In this document: piece after piece, positions 45,602-53,822 of the stretch
How the letters are laid out: the number at the start of each line of letters is the position of its first letter
How positions within the stretch are numbered: the stretch's first letter is position 1
NCBI RefSeq assembly: GCF_003997495.1
Contig: NZ_RZRU01000001.1
Span: 558,001 to 622,000 of the forward strand
Direction: 5' to 3'
Origin: Mesorhizobium sp. M7A.F.Ca.US.008.03.1.1
GTDB lineage: Bacteria > Pseudomonadota > Alphaproteobacteria > Rhizobiales > Rhizobiaceae
Length of the DNA stretch: 64,000 nucleotides
Position numbers and translations under genes: made by a program
Notes under the pieces: generated by a model
What the model saw: only the letters and a program-made list of their open reading frames with translations
Databases searched by the model: none
What the model was told of the DNA's origin: nothing

Positions 45602-46563
45602 GCACCGGAACAACAAAACTCGATGTAGTCGTCAGCGATGTCGTCCCGGTCAACGACCTCGTCACCCGCTTCCATTTCCGCCGGCGCGACGGCGAGCTTT
45701 TACCGACATTTTCCGGCGGCGCCCATGTCGTGGTCGAGATGCGCGACGGCGAGCGCACCCGGCTCAATCCCTATTCGCTGATGGGCTCGCCGCTCGACAC
45801 GCGCGAATACACGATCTCGGTGCGCCGCGACGACGTCGGCCGTGGCGGCTCGCTGTTCATGCACCGGAACGTCAAGCCCGGCATGGAGATGGTGGTCAGC
45901 TATCCCGTCAATCTGTTCTCGCTCGACCTGCGCGCCAAAAAACATCTGATGCTGGCCGGCGGCATCGGCATCACGCCGTTCATGGCGCAGACCGCGCAAC
46001 TGGCGGCGGAAGGCGGCAATTTCGAACTGCACTACACCTGCCGCACCGCATCGCTCGGCACCTATGCCGATGTGCTGCGCGAGCGTTACGACCGTCGGGT
46101 CAGGCTCTATCATGACGACCTTGACGAGCGCATCGAACTCGACCGGTTGCTGTCGACGCAGCCGCTCGGCACGCATCTCTATGTCTGCGGCCCGGCGGGT
46201 ATGATCAACTGGGTGCGCGATCGCGCGGCCAGCCTTGGCTGGCCGGCGGAAACCGTGCATTTCGAGCATTTCGCGGCACCCCAGCCCGGGCTGCCGTTCG
46301 ATGTGACGCTCGCCGTCAGCGGCAAGTCGATCAGGGTCGATGAGCAGCAGAGCCTGCTGGAGGCAATCGAGGCGGCCGGCGTCGATCCGCCCTATCTCTG
46401 CCGCGGCGGTGTCTGCGGCCAGTGCGAGACCAACGTCATCTCTTGCGACGGCAAGTTCATCCACAACGACCACTGGCTGAGTGAGGAAGAGCACCGTTCG
46501 GGCAAGAAGATCATGCCGTGCGTGTCGCGCTTCGAAGGCCGGTCGCTGGTCCTGGAGCGCTAG
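45598..46563 (+). CDS. dmmB: Dimethylamine monooxygenase reductase subunit (flavin, NAD(P), [2Fe-2S])
   Basis: The 321-residue protein belongs to the phthalate dioxygenase reductase/VanB class. Order: flavin-binding barrel with RLNPYSLMGS, nucleotide-binding domain with LAGGIGITPFMA and LYVCGPAGM, and a C-terminal plant-type ferredoxin with CRGGVCGQC (C-x4-C-x2-C) and a distal Cys in IMPCVSRF. It would pass electrons from NAD(P)H to the haem subunit. The start at 45598 overlaps the dmmA stop (ATGA). Confidence 0.9.
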   Translation: MSTGTTKLDVVVSDVVPVNDLVTRFHFRRRDGELLPTFSGGAHVVVEMRDGERTRLNPYSLMGSPLDTREYTISVRRDDVGRGGSLFMHRNVKPGMEMVVSYPVNLFSLDLRAKKHLMLAGGIGITPFMAQTAQLAAEGGNFELHYTCRTASLGTYADVLRERYDRRVRLYHDDLDERIELDRLLSTQPLGTHLYVCGPAGMINWVRDRAASLGWPAETVHFEHFAAPQPGLPFDVTLAVSGKSIRVDEQQSLLEAIEAAGVDPPYLCRGGVCGQCETNVISCDGKFIHNDHWLSEEEHRSGKKIMPCVSRFEGRSLVLER

Positions 46564-46572
46564 GAGAAAATC

Positions 46573-47613
46573 ATGGGCATCACCTTTCGCAAGGAAACGT
46601 TCCGCGACGACTTCACCTTCAGGAACAGCCCGGAGCACATAAGGCGCTTTCCGTTCCCGTTCCACGAAGACGCCTACATGTATGCGGTCAACATCGAGCC
46701 GCATGTCGTCGGACCGAAGGGCAGCGTGCTGGAAAACCTGATCGACGTCGACGAGCACTATGTCGCCGAGATGCAGGACCGGGCGCTGGTGCTGGCCGAG
46801 GACCCGCTGCGCTGCCAGTCGCTGCCGCACATGACGCTGGCCGGCTGGGACCTGCTCGAACTGCTGATGGAGCAGCAGGCGCTGGGTTATCCCGAGCATT
46901 TCACGCTCACCCGCGACGGCGATCGCTGGCGCTGGATCAATCGCCCGCTCGGCATCGACGACACCTTTACCTTCGGCGACACCTCGACGCTGCCTTACGG
47001 ACCGATGGAATACATCACCCGGCAGAGTCAGGGCGATTTCTGCATCCTCGACCAGCGCGACGGCAATCTATGGATGGATGCCGGCATGGTCACCACCCAG
47101 GCCGACTGGTCGCTCGATTTCGACATCGGCATGAACTTCTTCGAATGGCACGCGCCGGTGCCGCTGGCGCATGAGAAGGGAATTTTCGTCAGGGCGCTGA
47201 AATTCCTCACCAACATCCAGCAAGGCAAGCCGGCGCGGCGCCTGAACTGGACGATGACCATCAATCCGCGCCTCGACACCAGCCCCGAAAACTACCACAA
47301 ATGGGGACCGGACCGGGCGACGGTGACGCCGGAGAATGTCGGCGACAAGGTGCATCTGCGGGTCGAGCTGCAGAGCTTCTGGCGGCTGCCGCGCTCCAAC
47401 GGCATCGTCTTCCCGATCCGCTGCTATCTGATCAAGATGGACGAGCTGGTGACGCAGCCGAAATGGGCCCGGCGCCTGCATCGGGTGATCCGCGATTTGC
47501 CGGAGGAGTTGGCGACTTACAAAGGCTTGACGCGGTTTCGTCCGACGTTGGTCGAGTGGCTGTCGAAACTGGATGACGGGAGTGTGACGAGTTCGGGGTT
47601 TGGGCCGGATTGA
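46573..47613 (+). CDS. dmmC: Haem-dependent oxidative N-demethylase subunit (DUF3445)
   Basis: The 346-residue protein is a member of the DUF3445 family of haem-containing N-demethylases. LRCQSLPHMTLAGWDLLELL, DFCILDQRDGNLWMDAGMVT and LRVELQSFWRLPRSNGIVFP are conserved-looking segments. It is the probable oxygenase component of dimethylamine monooxygenase, reduced by the upstream reductase. It lies nine bases after dmmB and ends the operon. Confidence 0.9.
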   Translation: MGITFRKETFRDDFTFRNSPEHIRRFPFPFHEDAYMYAVNIEPHVVGPKGSVLENLIDVDEHYVAEMQDRALVLAEDPLRCQSLPHMTLAGWDLLELLMEQQALGYPEHFTLTRDGDRWRWINRPLGIDDTFTFGDTSTLPYGPMEYITRQSQGDFCILDQRDGNLWMDAGMVTTQADWSLDFDIGMNFFEWHAPVPLAHEKGIFVRALKFLTNIQQGKPARRLNWTMTINPRLDTSPENYHKWGPDRATVTPENVGDKVHLRVELQSFWRLPRSNGIVFPIRCYLIKMDELVTQPKWARRLHRVIRDLPEELATYKGLTRFRPTLVEWLSKLDDGSVTSSGFGPD

Positions 47614-47647
47614 ATAGCTTATGTTGGGGCTGCCCCTGAAGCAGCCA

Positions 47648-47691
47648 ATCTCCCCCAAGAGGGGGAGATGCCCGGCAGGGCAGAGGGGGCG
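47648..47691 (+). repeat. Palindromic dispersed repeat, left copy flanking DUF559 gene
   Basis: ATCTCCCCCAAGAGGGGGAG is followed by ATGCCCGGCAGGGCAGAGGG. The same unit occurs inverted at 48121-48169. Confidence 0.8.
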
Positions 47692-47741
47692 CCGTGGAGC
47701 GCCGGCCTTGCCCAATGTCCACCCCAGCGCTTCCGCGAAGC

Positions 47742-48113
47742 TCACGACGCGTCGCCCAGCCCGGCCATAATCACGACGTGCTGGCAGACATTGTCGATAT
47801 CGCGAATGACATCGTCATTCCAGAAGCGCAGGACCGTCCAGCCCAGCGCTTCAAACTTGGCGGTTCTTGCAGTGTCCGATTCCGATGTTTCGGCCTGGCC
47901 ATGCTGGGAACCATCAAGCTCGACGATCAGCTTTTTGTCCGGGCATGCAAAATCGACGACATGGCCGGCGATAGGCATCTGACGCCGAAACCCCAGTCCC
48001 ATCAGCCTGTGTGCTCTGATCTCATTCCAAAGCTTGAGTTCGGCATCGGTCATCACCTTGCGCATCCTGCGCGCATTGTTGCGGTTATTGGCGGATACTA
48101 GATTATGCGTCAT
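47742..48113 (-). CDS. DUF559 (Vsr-like) endonuclease-domain protein
   Basis: The 123-residue protein has the compact PD-(D/E)XK-like fold of DUF559. Segments are TDAELKLWNEIRAHRLMGLG, FRRQMPIAGHVVDFACPDKK and LIVELDGSQHGQ, ending VLRFWNDDVIRDIDNV. The Asp in VVDFAC and the E-x-D of VELDG are the likely catalytic residues. Function is not known; Vsr-type mismatch nicking is one guess. It sits between two inverted copies of a palindromic repeat and has no relation to the methylamine genes. Confidence 0.88.
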   Translation of the reverse strand: MTHNLVSANNRNNARRMRKVMTDAELKLWNEIRAHRLMGLGFRRQMPIAGHVVDFACPDKKLIVELDGSQHGQAETSESDTARTAKFEALGWTVLRFWNDDVIRDIDNVCQHVVIMAGLGDAS

Positions 48114-48120
48114 CGCGGTT

Positions 48121-48169
48121 CGCCCCCCTCTGTCCTGCCGGACATCTCCCCCTTCAAGGGGGGAGATCG
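48121..48169 (-). repeat. Palindromic dispersed repeat, right inverted copy flanking DUF559 gene
   Basis: On the minus strand ATCTCCCCCCTTGAAGGGGG is followed by AGATGTCCGGCAGGACAGAG. It is the inverted partner of 47648-47691. A related fragment (GATCTCCCTC...GGGGAGATC) follows at about 48230-48263. Confidence 0.8.
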
Positions 48170-48274
48170 AATGTCACTTCGGCTTTCGCCAATCGCCAGT
48201 GCTGCAAAAGAGGAGGCCGTCGCGAAGCCGTCGATCTCCCTCAGGAGGAGACCAAGGGGAGATCGACCTTCTGT

Positions 48275-48991
48275 TCACCCCGCGCTCTGCGGATAGCAGA
48301 TGATCGACAGATAGCGCATCGGCAGTTTCGTCAGCTGTTCCGGCCCGTGCGGTGCGTCGGCATCGAAGAACAGGCTGTCGCCTGGCTTCATCGGGTAGAG
48401 GTTGCTGCCGTGCCGGTATACGACCTCGCCTTCGAGCATGTAGAGGAACTCCATGCCCTCATGCTGGAAGGTCGGAAACACATCGGAATCCTCGGTCAGC
48501 GTGATCAGGTAGGGCTCGACGACGACGCCGCTGGTGTTGGAGCCGATATGGCCAAGCAGATTGTACTGATGGCCGGCGCGGGTGCCGCGGCGCTCGACAT
48601 CGAGGCCTTGGCCGGCCTTGACGAAGACGGCGCTGCGCTCTTCCTCGAAGCGGCGGAAGAAGGCGGTGACCGGAACGCCCAGCGCCCGCGACAGCGCCTG
48701 CAAGGTGGTCAGCGATGGCGAGGTGATACCGTTCTCTATCTTCGACAGCATACCCAGCGAAATGTCGGTGGCGACCGCCAGGTCGGCAACGGTGATGCCG
48801 AGCTTCTTGCGGAAGGCCCGCACCTCGCGGCCGATCGCCACCTCCAGCACTTTTTCGCGGGTGTCGCGAATGGCATGCGGGTTCTGCGTCAGCGGCGCGC
48901 GGATGGTCTTGCCGTCGGCCGAGACCTTAGGCAGCGGCTTGGCCGTTGCACCGGCGAGACCAGCCTTGGATTCGGAAACCTTCTTCGCCAT
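48275..48991 (-). CDS. XRE-family regulator with C-terminal cupin domain
   Basis: The 238-residue protein has a helix-turn-helix at about residues 55-110 (KKLGITVADLAVATDISLGM, then LSKIENGITSPSLTTLQALS) and a cupin domain at about 165-235 (FQHEGMEFLYMLEGEVVYRH, MKPGDSLFFDADAPHGPEQL). Such regulators often control amine, polyamine or amino-acid catabolism. It lies between dmmABC and tmm. A palindrome TTCAC-TCTAG-GTGAA lies in its own promoter and carries the GAGTGAAAT core found upstream of other genes of the island, so it is the best candidate for the island regulator. Confidence 0.9.
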   Translation of the reverse strand: MAKKVSESKAGLAGATAKPLPKVSADGKTIRAPLTQNPHAIRDTREKVLEVAIGREVRAFRKKLGITVADLAVATDISLGMLSKIENGITSPSLTTLQALSRALGVPVTAFFRRFEEERSAVFVKAGQGLDVERRGTRAGHQYNLLGHIGSNTSGVVVEPYLITLTEDSDVFPTFQHEGMEFLYMLEGEVVYRHGSNLYPMKPGDSLFFDADAPHGPEQLTKLPMRYLSIICYPQSAG

Positions 48992-49014
48992 GTCGCCCCC
49001 GGCACTCCTGCGGA

Positions 49015-49034
49015 TTTATTTCACTCTAGGTGAA
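49015..49034 (-). promoter_or_regulatory. Candidate autoregulatory site of the XRE-cupin gene
   Basis: TTTATTTCACTCTAGGTGAA contains the inverted repeat TTCAC-TCTAG-GTGAA (49020-49034). On the minus strand it reads GAGTGAAATAAA, sharing the GAGTGAAAT core of the sites at 43606 and 49205. It ends 24 bases before the regulator start. Confidence 0.5.
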
Positions 49035-49204
49035 CATGTCAGGTGCCGATACAGGAGCGCAACTGCGACGGCAAGTCGCCTGAAAGCGCATGCGCACGAT
49101 CCGGCGTTTGGCCGCGTACGCTTTTTCTCAGGAAATCCACTGCGCGGAACCCAGTTTCAGCACCGGACTGTTGACAGCGCGAAAGGGCCAATTACTGTCC
49201 CTGT

Positions 49205-49225
49205 GAGTGAAATTTGTTTCGTAAG
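49205..49225 (+). promoter_or_regulatory. Candidate island regulon site, tmm promoter
   Basis: GAGTGAAATTTGTTTCGTAA (first 20 bases) is the closest relative of the 43606 site, with 18 of 21 positions equal. It lies 82-102 bases before the tmm start. Confidence 0.55.
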
Positions 49226-49257
49226 AGCAATTCCAGGAAAAGTGTGAAACGGTTTTC
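49225..49257 (+). repeat. 33-bp dispersed repeat, copy 2
   Basis: This is identical to 6091-6123. It lies between the candidate regulatory site and the tmm start, so it would be in the promoter or leader of tmm. Confidence 0.85.
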
Positions 49258-49306
49258 GTCCGGGATTGCGTCAACACAAAGTCGAATTCAGATCGGGAGG
49301 CCTGCC

Positions 49307-50665
49307 ATGAAAAGTCGCGTTGCCGTCATCGGAGCCGGCCCGTCCGGCCTGGCACAGCTCAGGGCCTTCAAGTCGGCGGCCGACAAGGGCGCCGACATTC
49401 CCGAGATCGTCTGCTTCGAAAAGCAGTCGGACTGGGGCGGCCTGTGGAACTACACCTGGCGCACTGGCCTCGACGAGCATGGCGATCCGGTGCACGGCTC
49501 GATGTACCGCTACCTCTGGTCGAACGGACCGAAGGAATGCCTGGAATTCGCCGACTACACCTTCGAGGAGCATTTCGGCCGGCCGATCGGCTCCTACCCG
49601 CCGCGCGCCGTGCTGTGGGACTACATCAAGGGGCGCGTCGAAAAATCCGGCCTGCGCGAACGGGTGCGGTTCAACAGTCCGGTGCGCATGGTGACGTTTT
49701 CCGACGAGACGAAGAAATTCACCGTCACCGCGCATGACCGCACCAATGACGTCACCTATTCCGAAGAGTTCGACAACGTCGTTGTCGCTTCCGGCCATTT
49801 CTCGGTGCCCAACGTGCCCTATTTCGAAGGTTTTTCGACCTTCAACGGCCGCATCCTGCACAGCCATGATTTCCGCGACGCGATGGAATTCAAGGGCAAG
49901 GACATCCTGATCATCGGCCGCTCCTATTCGGCCGAGGATATCGGCTCGCAGTGCTACAAATACGGCGCCAAATCGATCACCTCCAGCTACCGCTCGAAGC
50001 CGATGGGCTTCAAATGGCCTGAGAATTGGAAAGAGGTGCCGCTGCTGCAGAAGGTCGTCGGCAAGACCGCGCATTTCAAGGACGGTACCACCAAGGATGT
50101 CGACGCCATCATCCTGTGCACCGGCTATCTGCATTCCTTCCCCTTCCTCACCGACGATTTGAAGCTCAAGACCGCCAACCGCATGTGGCCGCTCGACCTC
50201 TATGAAGGCGTCGTCTGGGAGAAGAACCCGCAGCTCTCCTATATCGGCATGCAGGACCAGTTCTACACCTTCAACATGTTCGACGCGCAGGCCTGGTTCG
50301 CCCGCGACGTCATCATGGGTCGCATCAAGCTGCCTTCGGCCGAGGCGATGGCGGAGCACGGCGCGAAATGGCGCGCACGCGAGGAAACGCTCGAAGACGC
50401 CGAGCAGATGATCTGGTTCCAGGGCGACTACACCAAGGAATTGATGGACCAGACCGACTATCCCGGCTTCGACGTCGAAGCGGTCAACCAGACCTTCATG
50501 GAGTGGGAGCACCACAAGGCGGAGAACATCATGGGCTTCCGCGACCACGCCTACCGCTCGCTGATGACCGGCACCATGGCGCCACTGCATCACACGCCGT
50601 GGCTGCAGGCGCTGGACGATTCGATGGAAAGCTATCTCGAGGTGAAGGGCGTCGCGGCGGAATAG
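49307..50665 (+). CDS. tmm: Trimethylamine monooxygenase (flavin-containing monooxygenase)
   Basis: The 452-residue FAD enzyme oxidises trimethylamine to TMAO with NADPH and O2. The FAD motif is [12 protein letters not shown] at the N-terminus. The FMO identifying region reads [14 protein letters not shown], and the NADPH-binding motif is [20 protein letters not shown]. Length and the [20 protein letters not shown] segment fit bacterial Tmm. The start at 49307 has GGGAGG upstream. It is convergent with the TMAO importer genes and lies next to the XRE-cupin regulator. Confidence 0.93.
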   Translation: MKSRVAVIGAGPSGLAQLRAFKSAADKGADIPEIVCFEKQSDWGGLWNYTWRTGLDEHGDPVHGSMYRYLWSNGPKECLEFADYTFEEHFGRPIGSYPPRAVLWDYIKGRVEKSGLRERVRFNSPVRMVTFSDETKKFTVTAHDRTNDVTYSEEFDNVVVASGHFSVPNVPYFEGFSTFNGRILHSHDFRDAMEFKGKDILIIGRSYSAEDIGSQCYKYGAKSITSSYRSKPMGFKWPENWKEVPLLQKVVGKTAHFKDGTTKDVDAIILCTGYLHSFPFLTDDLKLKTANRMWPLDLYEGVVWEKNPQLSYIGMQDQFYTFNMFDAQAWFARDVIMGRIKLPSAEAMAEHGAKWRAREETLEDAEQMIWFQGDYTKELMDQTDYPGFDVEAVNQTFMEWEHHKAENIMGFRDHAYRSLMTGTMAPLHHTPWLQALDDSMESYLEVKGVAAE

Positions 50666-50679
50666 GGCGGTGCGCCTGG

Positions 50680-52662
50680 CTACCCGAGCCTCGCCCTGGC
50701 CTTCGCCGTCCAGGCGCTGAACAGCCGGTCGGCGACGATGCCGATGAAGGCAATGGCGAGGCCGGCGACGATGCCGCGGCCGGAATCGGCCTTGGACAGC
50801 GCGATGAACACTTCCTGGCCGAGATCGCGCGTGCCGACCATGGCGCAGATGATGATCATCGCCAGCGCCATCAGGATCGTCTGGTTGACGCCAAGCATGA
50901 TCTCCGGCAGCGCCAGCGGCAATTGAACGCGAAAGAAGGTCTGGCGCGGCGTGCAGCCCGAAACCTTGGCCGCCTCGATCAGTGCCGGCGGCACCTGCCT
51001 GATGCCGTGATTGGTGTAGCGGATCGCCGGCACCACGGCGAAGGCGATCGTTGCGATCATCGCTGTGACATCGCCGACCCGAAACAGCATCACCACCGGA
51101 ATGATGAAGCAGAAGGAAGGCAGCACCTGCAGCGTGTCGATGATAGGTGTGACGATCTTCTCGAAGCGGTCGCTGCGCGAAGCCATCAGCCCGATGGGGA
51201 TGCCGATCAGGCAGGCAATGAAGGCTGAGATGCCGCAGAGATAGACGGTCGCCATGGTCTTTTCCCACAGGCCGGTGACGGCGCAGAAGGCGGTCAGCGC
51301 CGCGACAAGGACGGCCAGCCGCAGGCCGGAGAGCTGATAGCCGGCAAGGCCGAGCAGGAACACCGCGCCCAGCCACGGAAAGCCCTCGCAAAAGGCGCGC
51401 AGCGGGTTCAGCACGTTCAGGATCAGCGCCACGCGGAACGCTTCGATCGTGTCGAAGAAGTTGATCGTCACCCAATTCACCGCCGCCTTCCACAGCGGTG
51501 CGGTGGTGAAGGTGATCGCTTTCGGCACCGCTGCGAAGGCCGGCACGAACAGGCCGAGCAGCGTCGTCACGACGAGAATAGCGATGGCCAGCGTCAGGTT
51601 GGGGTAGCGCCGCCAGAGGCTCGGGCTGATCTCCTGATGAACATGGCCCTTTGCCTGTTTGTGCGCGATGGCCTGGCTCAGCCGGTCGAGCGCGATGGCC
51701 AGCGCCACGATGGCAAGGCCGGCTTCCATCGCCTCGCCGACCTTCAGCGCGCGGAGTGCCAGAAGCACGTCGTAGCCGAGGCCGCCGGCGCCGATCATCG
51801 AGGCGATGATGACCATGTTCAGCGCCAGCATGATGACCTGGTTGACGCCGACCATCAGCGTCGGCCGTGCCGAGGGCAAAAGCACTCGCCACAGTTTCTG
51901 CCGCGCCGTGCAGCCGGCCATCTCGCTGAAATCGTCGATCTCTGACGGCACCCGCGACAGCCCCAGCATCGTCGCCCGCACCATCGGCGGCGTGGCGAAG
52001 ATGGCGGTCGCGATCATCGCCGACACCGGGCTGTTGCCGAACAGCAGCAGCATCGGAATGAGATAGGCGAAGGTCGGGATCGTCTGCATCAGGTCAAGGG
52101 CAGGGGAGACGATGAGCCTTTCCGCCCATGGCTTGCGCCATGCCCAGATGCCGGCGAACAGCCCGGTGACGATGCAGAACGGCACCGCGATGGAGATCAG
52201 CGCAAGCGTCAGCATGGCACTGGTCCATTGGCCGAACAGGGCGATGTAGAGGAAGCAGCCGCCGACCAGCAGGCTGAGCTTTCTGCCGCCAACGGCATGT
52301 CCGGCAAGGAATGCGGCGGCGCAGACGCCGACCCAGGATAGGCGCGGCAGGACATAGGCGTCAGCGCCGTGGCCGATCTTGAAATTCTTGGCCAGCAGAT
52401 TGAGCGCGAAATCGAGGGGAACGCCGAGTACCGCGGTGATCGAGCGGGTCAGCCACGACAGGTTCGACTTGATCCAGCGCATCAGCGCGCTGACCCAGTC
52501 GGCGACCGGCACGACGGCGCTGGCCGGATAGTTGACGGCCCAGGGCAGGCGGTCCTGCAGCAGGAAGACGACAAGCACGGCGGCAAGCGCTGCCGCCCAG
52601 ACCAGCAGCCAGACCTGAATCGGCCGCGACCTTGCGTCGCTGGCGCTTGCCGTCACTGTCAT
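50680..52662 (-). CDS. tmoW: TMAO ABC transporter permease, duplicated (TmoW type)
   Basis: The 660-residue permease consists of two homologous ProW-like halves. The first carries IPTFAYLIPMLLLFGNSPVS and AGCTARQKLWRVLLPSARPT. The second carries LPSFCFIIPVVMLFRVGDVT and SGCTPRQTFFRVQLPLALPE. Each has its own ATPase-contact loop, so one chain replaces a permease dimer. It overlaps the ATPase gene by four bases. The substrate call rests on TmoX and the neighbouring tmm and tdm; glycine betaine or choline are the alternatives. Confidence 0.88.
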   Translation of the reverse strand: MTVTASASDARSRPIQVWLLVWAAALAAVLVVFLLQDRLPWAVNYPASAVVPVADWVSALMRWIKSNLSWLTRSITAVLGVPLDFALNLLAKNFKIGHGADAYVLPRLSWVGVCAAAFLAGHAVGGRKLSLLVGGCFLYIALFGQWTSAMLTLALISIAVPFCIVTGLFAGIWAWRKPWAERLIVSPALDLMQTIPTFAYLIPMLLLFGNSPVSAMIATAIFATPPMVRATMLGLSRVPSEIDDFSEMAGCTARQKLWRVLLPSARPTLMVGVNQVIMLALNMVIIASMIGAGGLGYDVLLALRALKVGEAMEAGLAIVALAIALDRLSQAIAHKQAKGHVHQEISPSLWRRYPNLTLAIAILVVTTLLGLFVPAFAAVPKAITFTTAPLWKAAVNWVTINFFDTIEAFRVALILNVLNPLRAFCEGFPWLGAVFLLGLAGYQLSGLRLAVLVAALTAFCAVTGLWEKTMATVYLCGISAFIACLIGIPIGLMASRSDRFEKIVTPIIDTLQVLPSFCFIIPVVMLFRVGDVTAMIATIAFAVVPAIRYTNHGIRQVPPALIEAAKVSGCTPRQTFFRVQLPLALPEIMLGVNQTILMALAMIIICAMVGTRDLGQEVFIALSKADSGRGIVAGLAIAFIGIVADRLFSAWTAKARARLG

Positions 52663-53744
52663 GCGCCGGCTCTTGAACGATCGATGCCGGCCAGCAGATC
52701 GATCACCGCTTGCGGTGTCACCTCGCCGATCGGCTTGCCGGTGCCGTTGACCACCGCGAACGGCTTGTTGGCCGAAACGATGCTGGCGGAAAAGCTCGAT
52801 ATCTTGGCCTCGGCCGCCACCGTTCCGCCATGCTCCGAGCCGTCGCAGGCGCGCATCAGGCTGCGTGCCGAGATCACCTTGGCGCGGTCGACGTCGCGGG
52901 TGAACTCGGCGACATAGTCGGTCGCCGGATTGACCACAAGCTCCTCCGGCGTGCCGATTTGGATGACCTCGCCATCCTTCATGATGGCGATGCGGTCGGC
53001 CAGCCGGATGGCCTCGTCGAAATCATGGGTGATGAAGACGATGGTCTTGTGCAGCATGGTCTGCAGCCGCATCAGCTCGTCCTGCATTTCGCGGCGGATC
53101 AGCGGATCGAGCGCCGAGAACGGCTCGTCGAGGAACCAGATTTCCGGTTTGGTTGCCAGGCTGCGGGCGATGCCGACGCGCTGCTGTTGGCCGCCGGACA
53201 GCTCGCGAGGATAGAAATGCTCGCGCCCCCTCAAGCCGACAAGCTCGATGACCTCGCGCGCCCGCGCTTCGCGCGTCGGCCGGTCCTGCCCCTGGATGCT
53301 GAGCGGGAAGGCGATGTTCTCCAGCACGTTGAGATGCGGCAAGAGCGCAAAATTCTGGAACACCATGCCCATGCGGTGCCGCCGCAATTCGATGAGTGCC
53401 GCATCGGAGATTTTCAGGAGGTCATTACCTTCGAATTCGACCTTGCCGTGGCTCGGTTCGACCAGCCTGGACATGCAGCGCACCAGCGTCGATTTGCCGG
53501 AGCCCGACAGGCCCATGATGATAAAAATCTCGCCCTGGCGGATTTCGAGATCGACCGCGCGCACCGCGCCGACCAGCCCGGCAGCAGTGACGTCGGCCAT
53601 GCTGGCCTTGCCGTCGCGTTCGCGGATGAAGCTGGCGGCATTCGATCCGAACAGCTTCCAGACATTGCGGCAGGCAAGCTTTACCGGACGGACATCGTGC
53701 GGCGTGCCCGCCCCAATGGACCCCTGTTCAGTCTTGTCCGTCAT
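52659..53744 (-). CDS. tmoV: TMAO ABC transporter ATP-binding protein (TmoV type)
   Basis: The 361-residue ProV-like ATPase has Walker A GLSGSGKST (about residue 77), the signature LSGGQQQRVGIARSL and Walker B IWFLDEPFSALDP. The N-terminal extension with FIRERDGKASMADVTAAGLV and a C-terminal CBS-like tail are as in betaine/choline/TMAO ATPases. The cluster order on the strand is binding protein, ATPase, permease. Confidence 0.9.
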   Translation of the reverse strand: MTDKTEQGSIGAGTPHDVRPVKLACRNVWKLFGSNAASFIRERDGKASMADVTAAGLVGAVRAVDLEIRQGEIFIIMGLSGSGKSTLVRCMSRLVEPSHGKVEFEGNDLLKISDAALIELRRHRMGMVFQNFALLPHLNVLENIAFPLSIQGQDRPTREARAREVIELVGLRGREHFYPRELSGGQQQRVGIARSLATKPEIWFLDEPFSALDPLIRREMQDELMRLQTMLHKTIVFITHDFDEAIRLADRIAIMKDGEVIQIGTPEELVVNPATDYVAEFTRDVDRAKVISARSLMRACDGSEHGGTVAAEAKISSFSASIVSANKPFAVVNGTGKPIGEVTPQAVIDLLAGIDRSRAGA

Positions 53745-53822
53745 TCAAACGTCCTTCTGGAACATCAACGAGTGAGGCCCGGCTGATCGAGCAGCCGGGT
53801 CTCAATTTTCCAGTCGGAAGGA

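Noticed and set aside
49271..51892. 873-codon minus-strand frame across tmm and part of tmoW
   Set aside because: It is out of frame with tmoW and antisense to tmm; both real genes have clear motifs.
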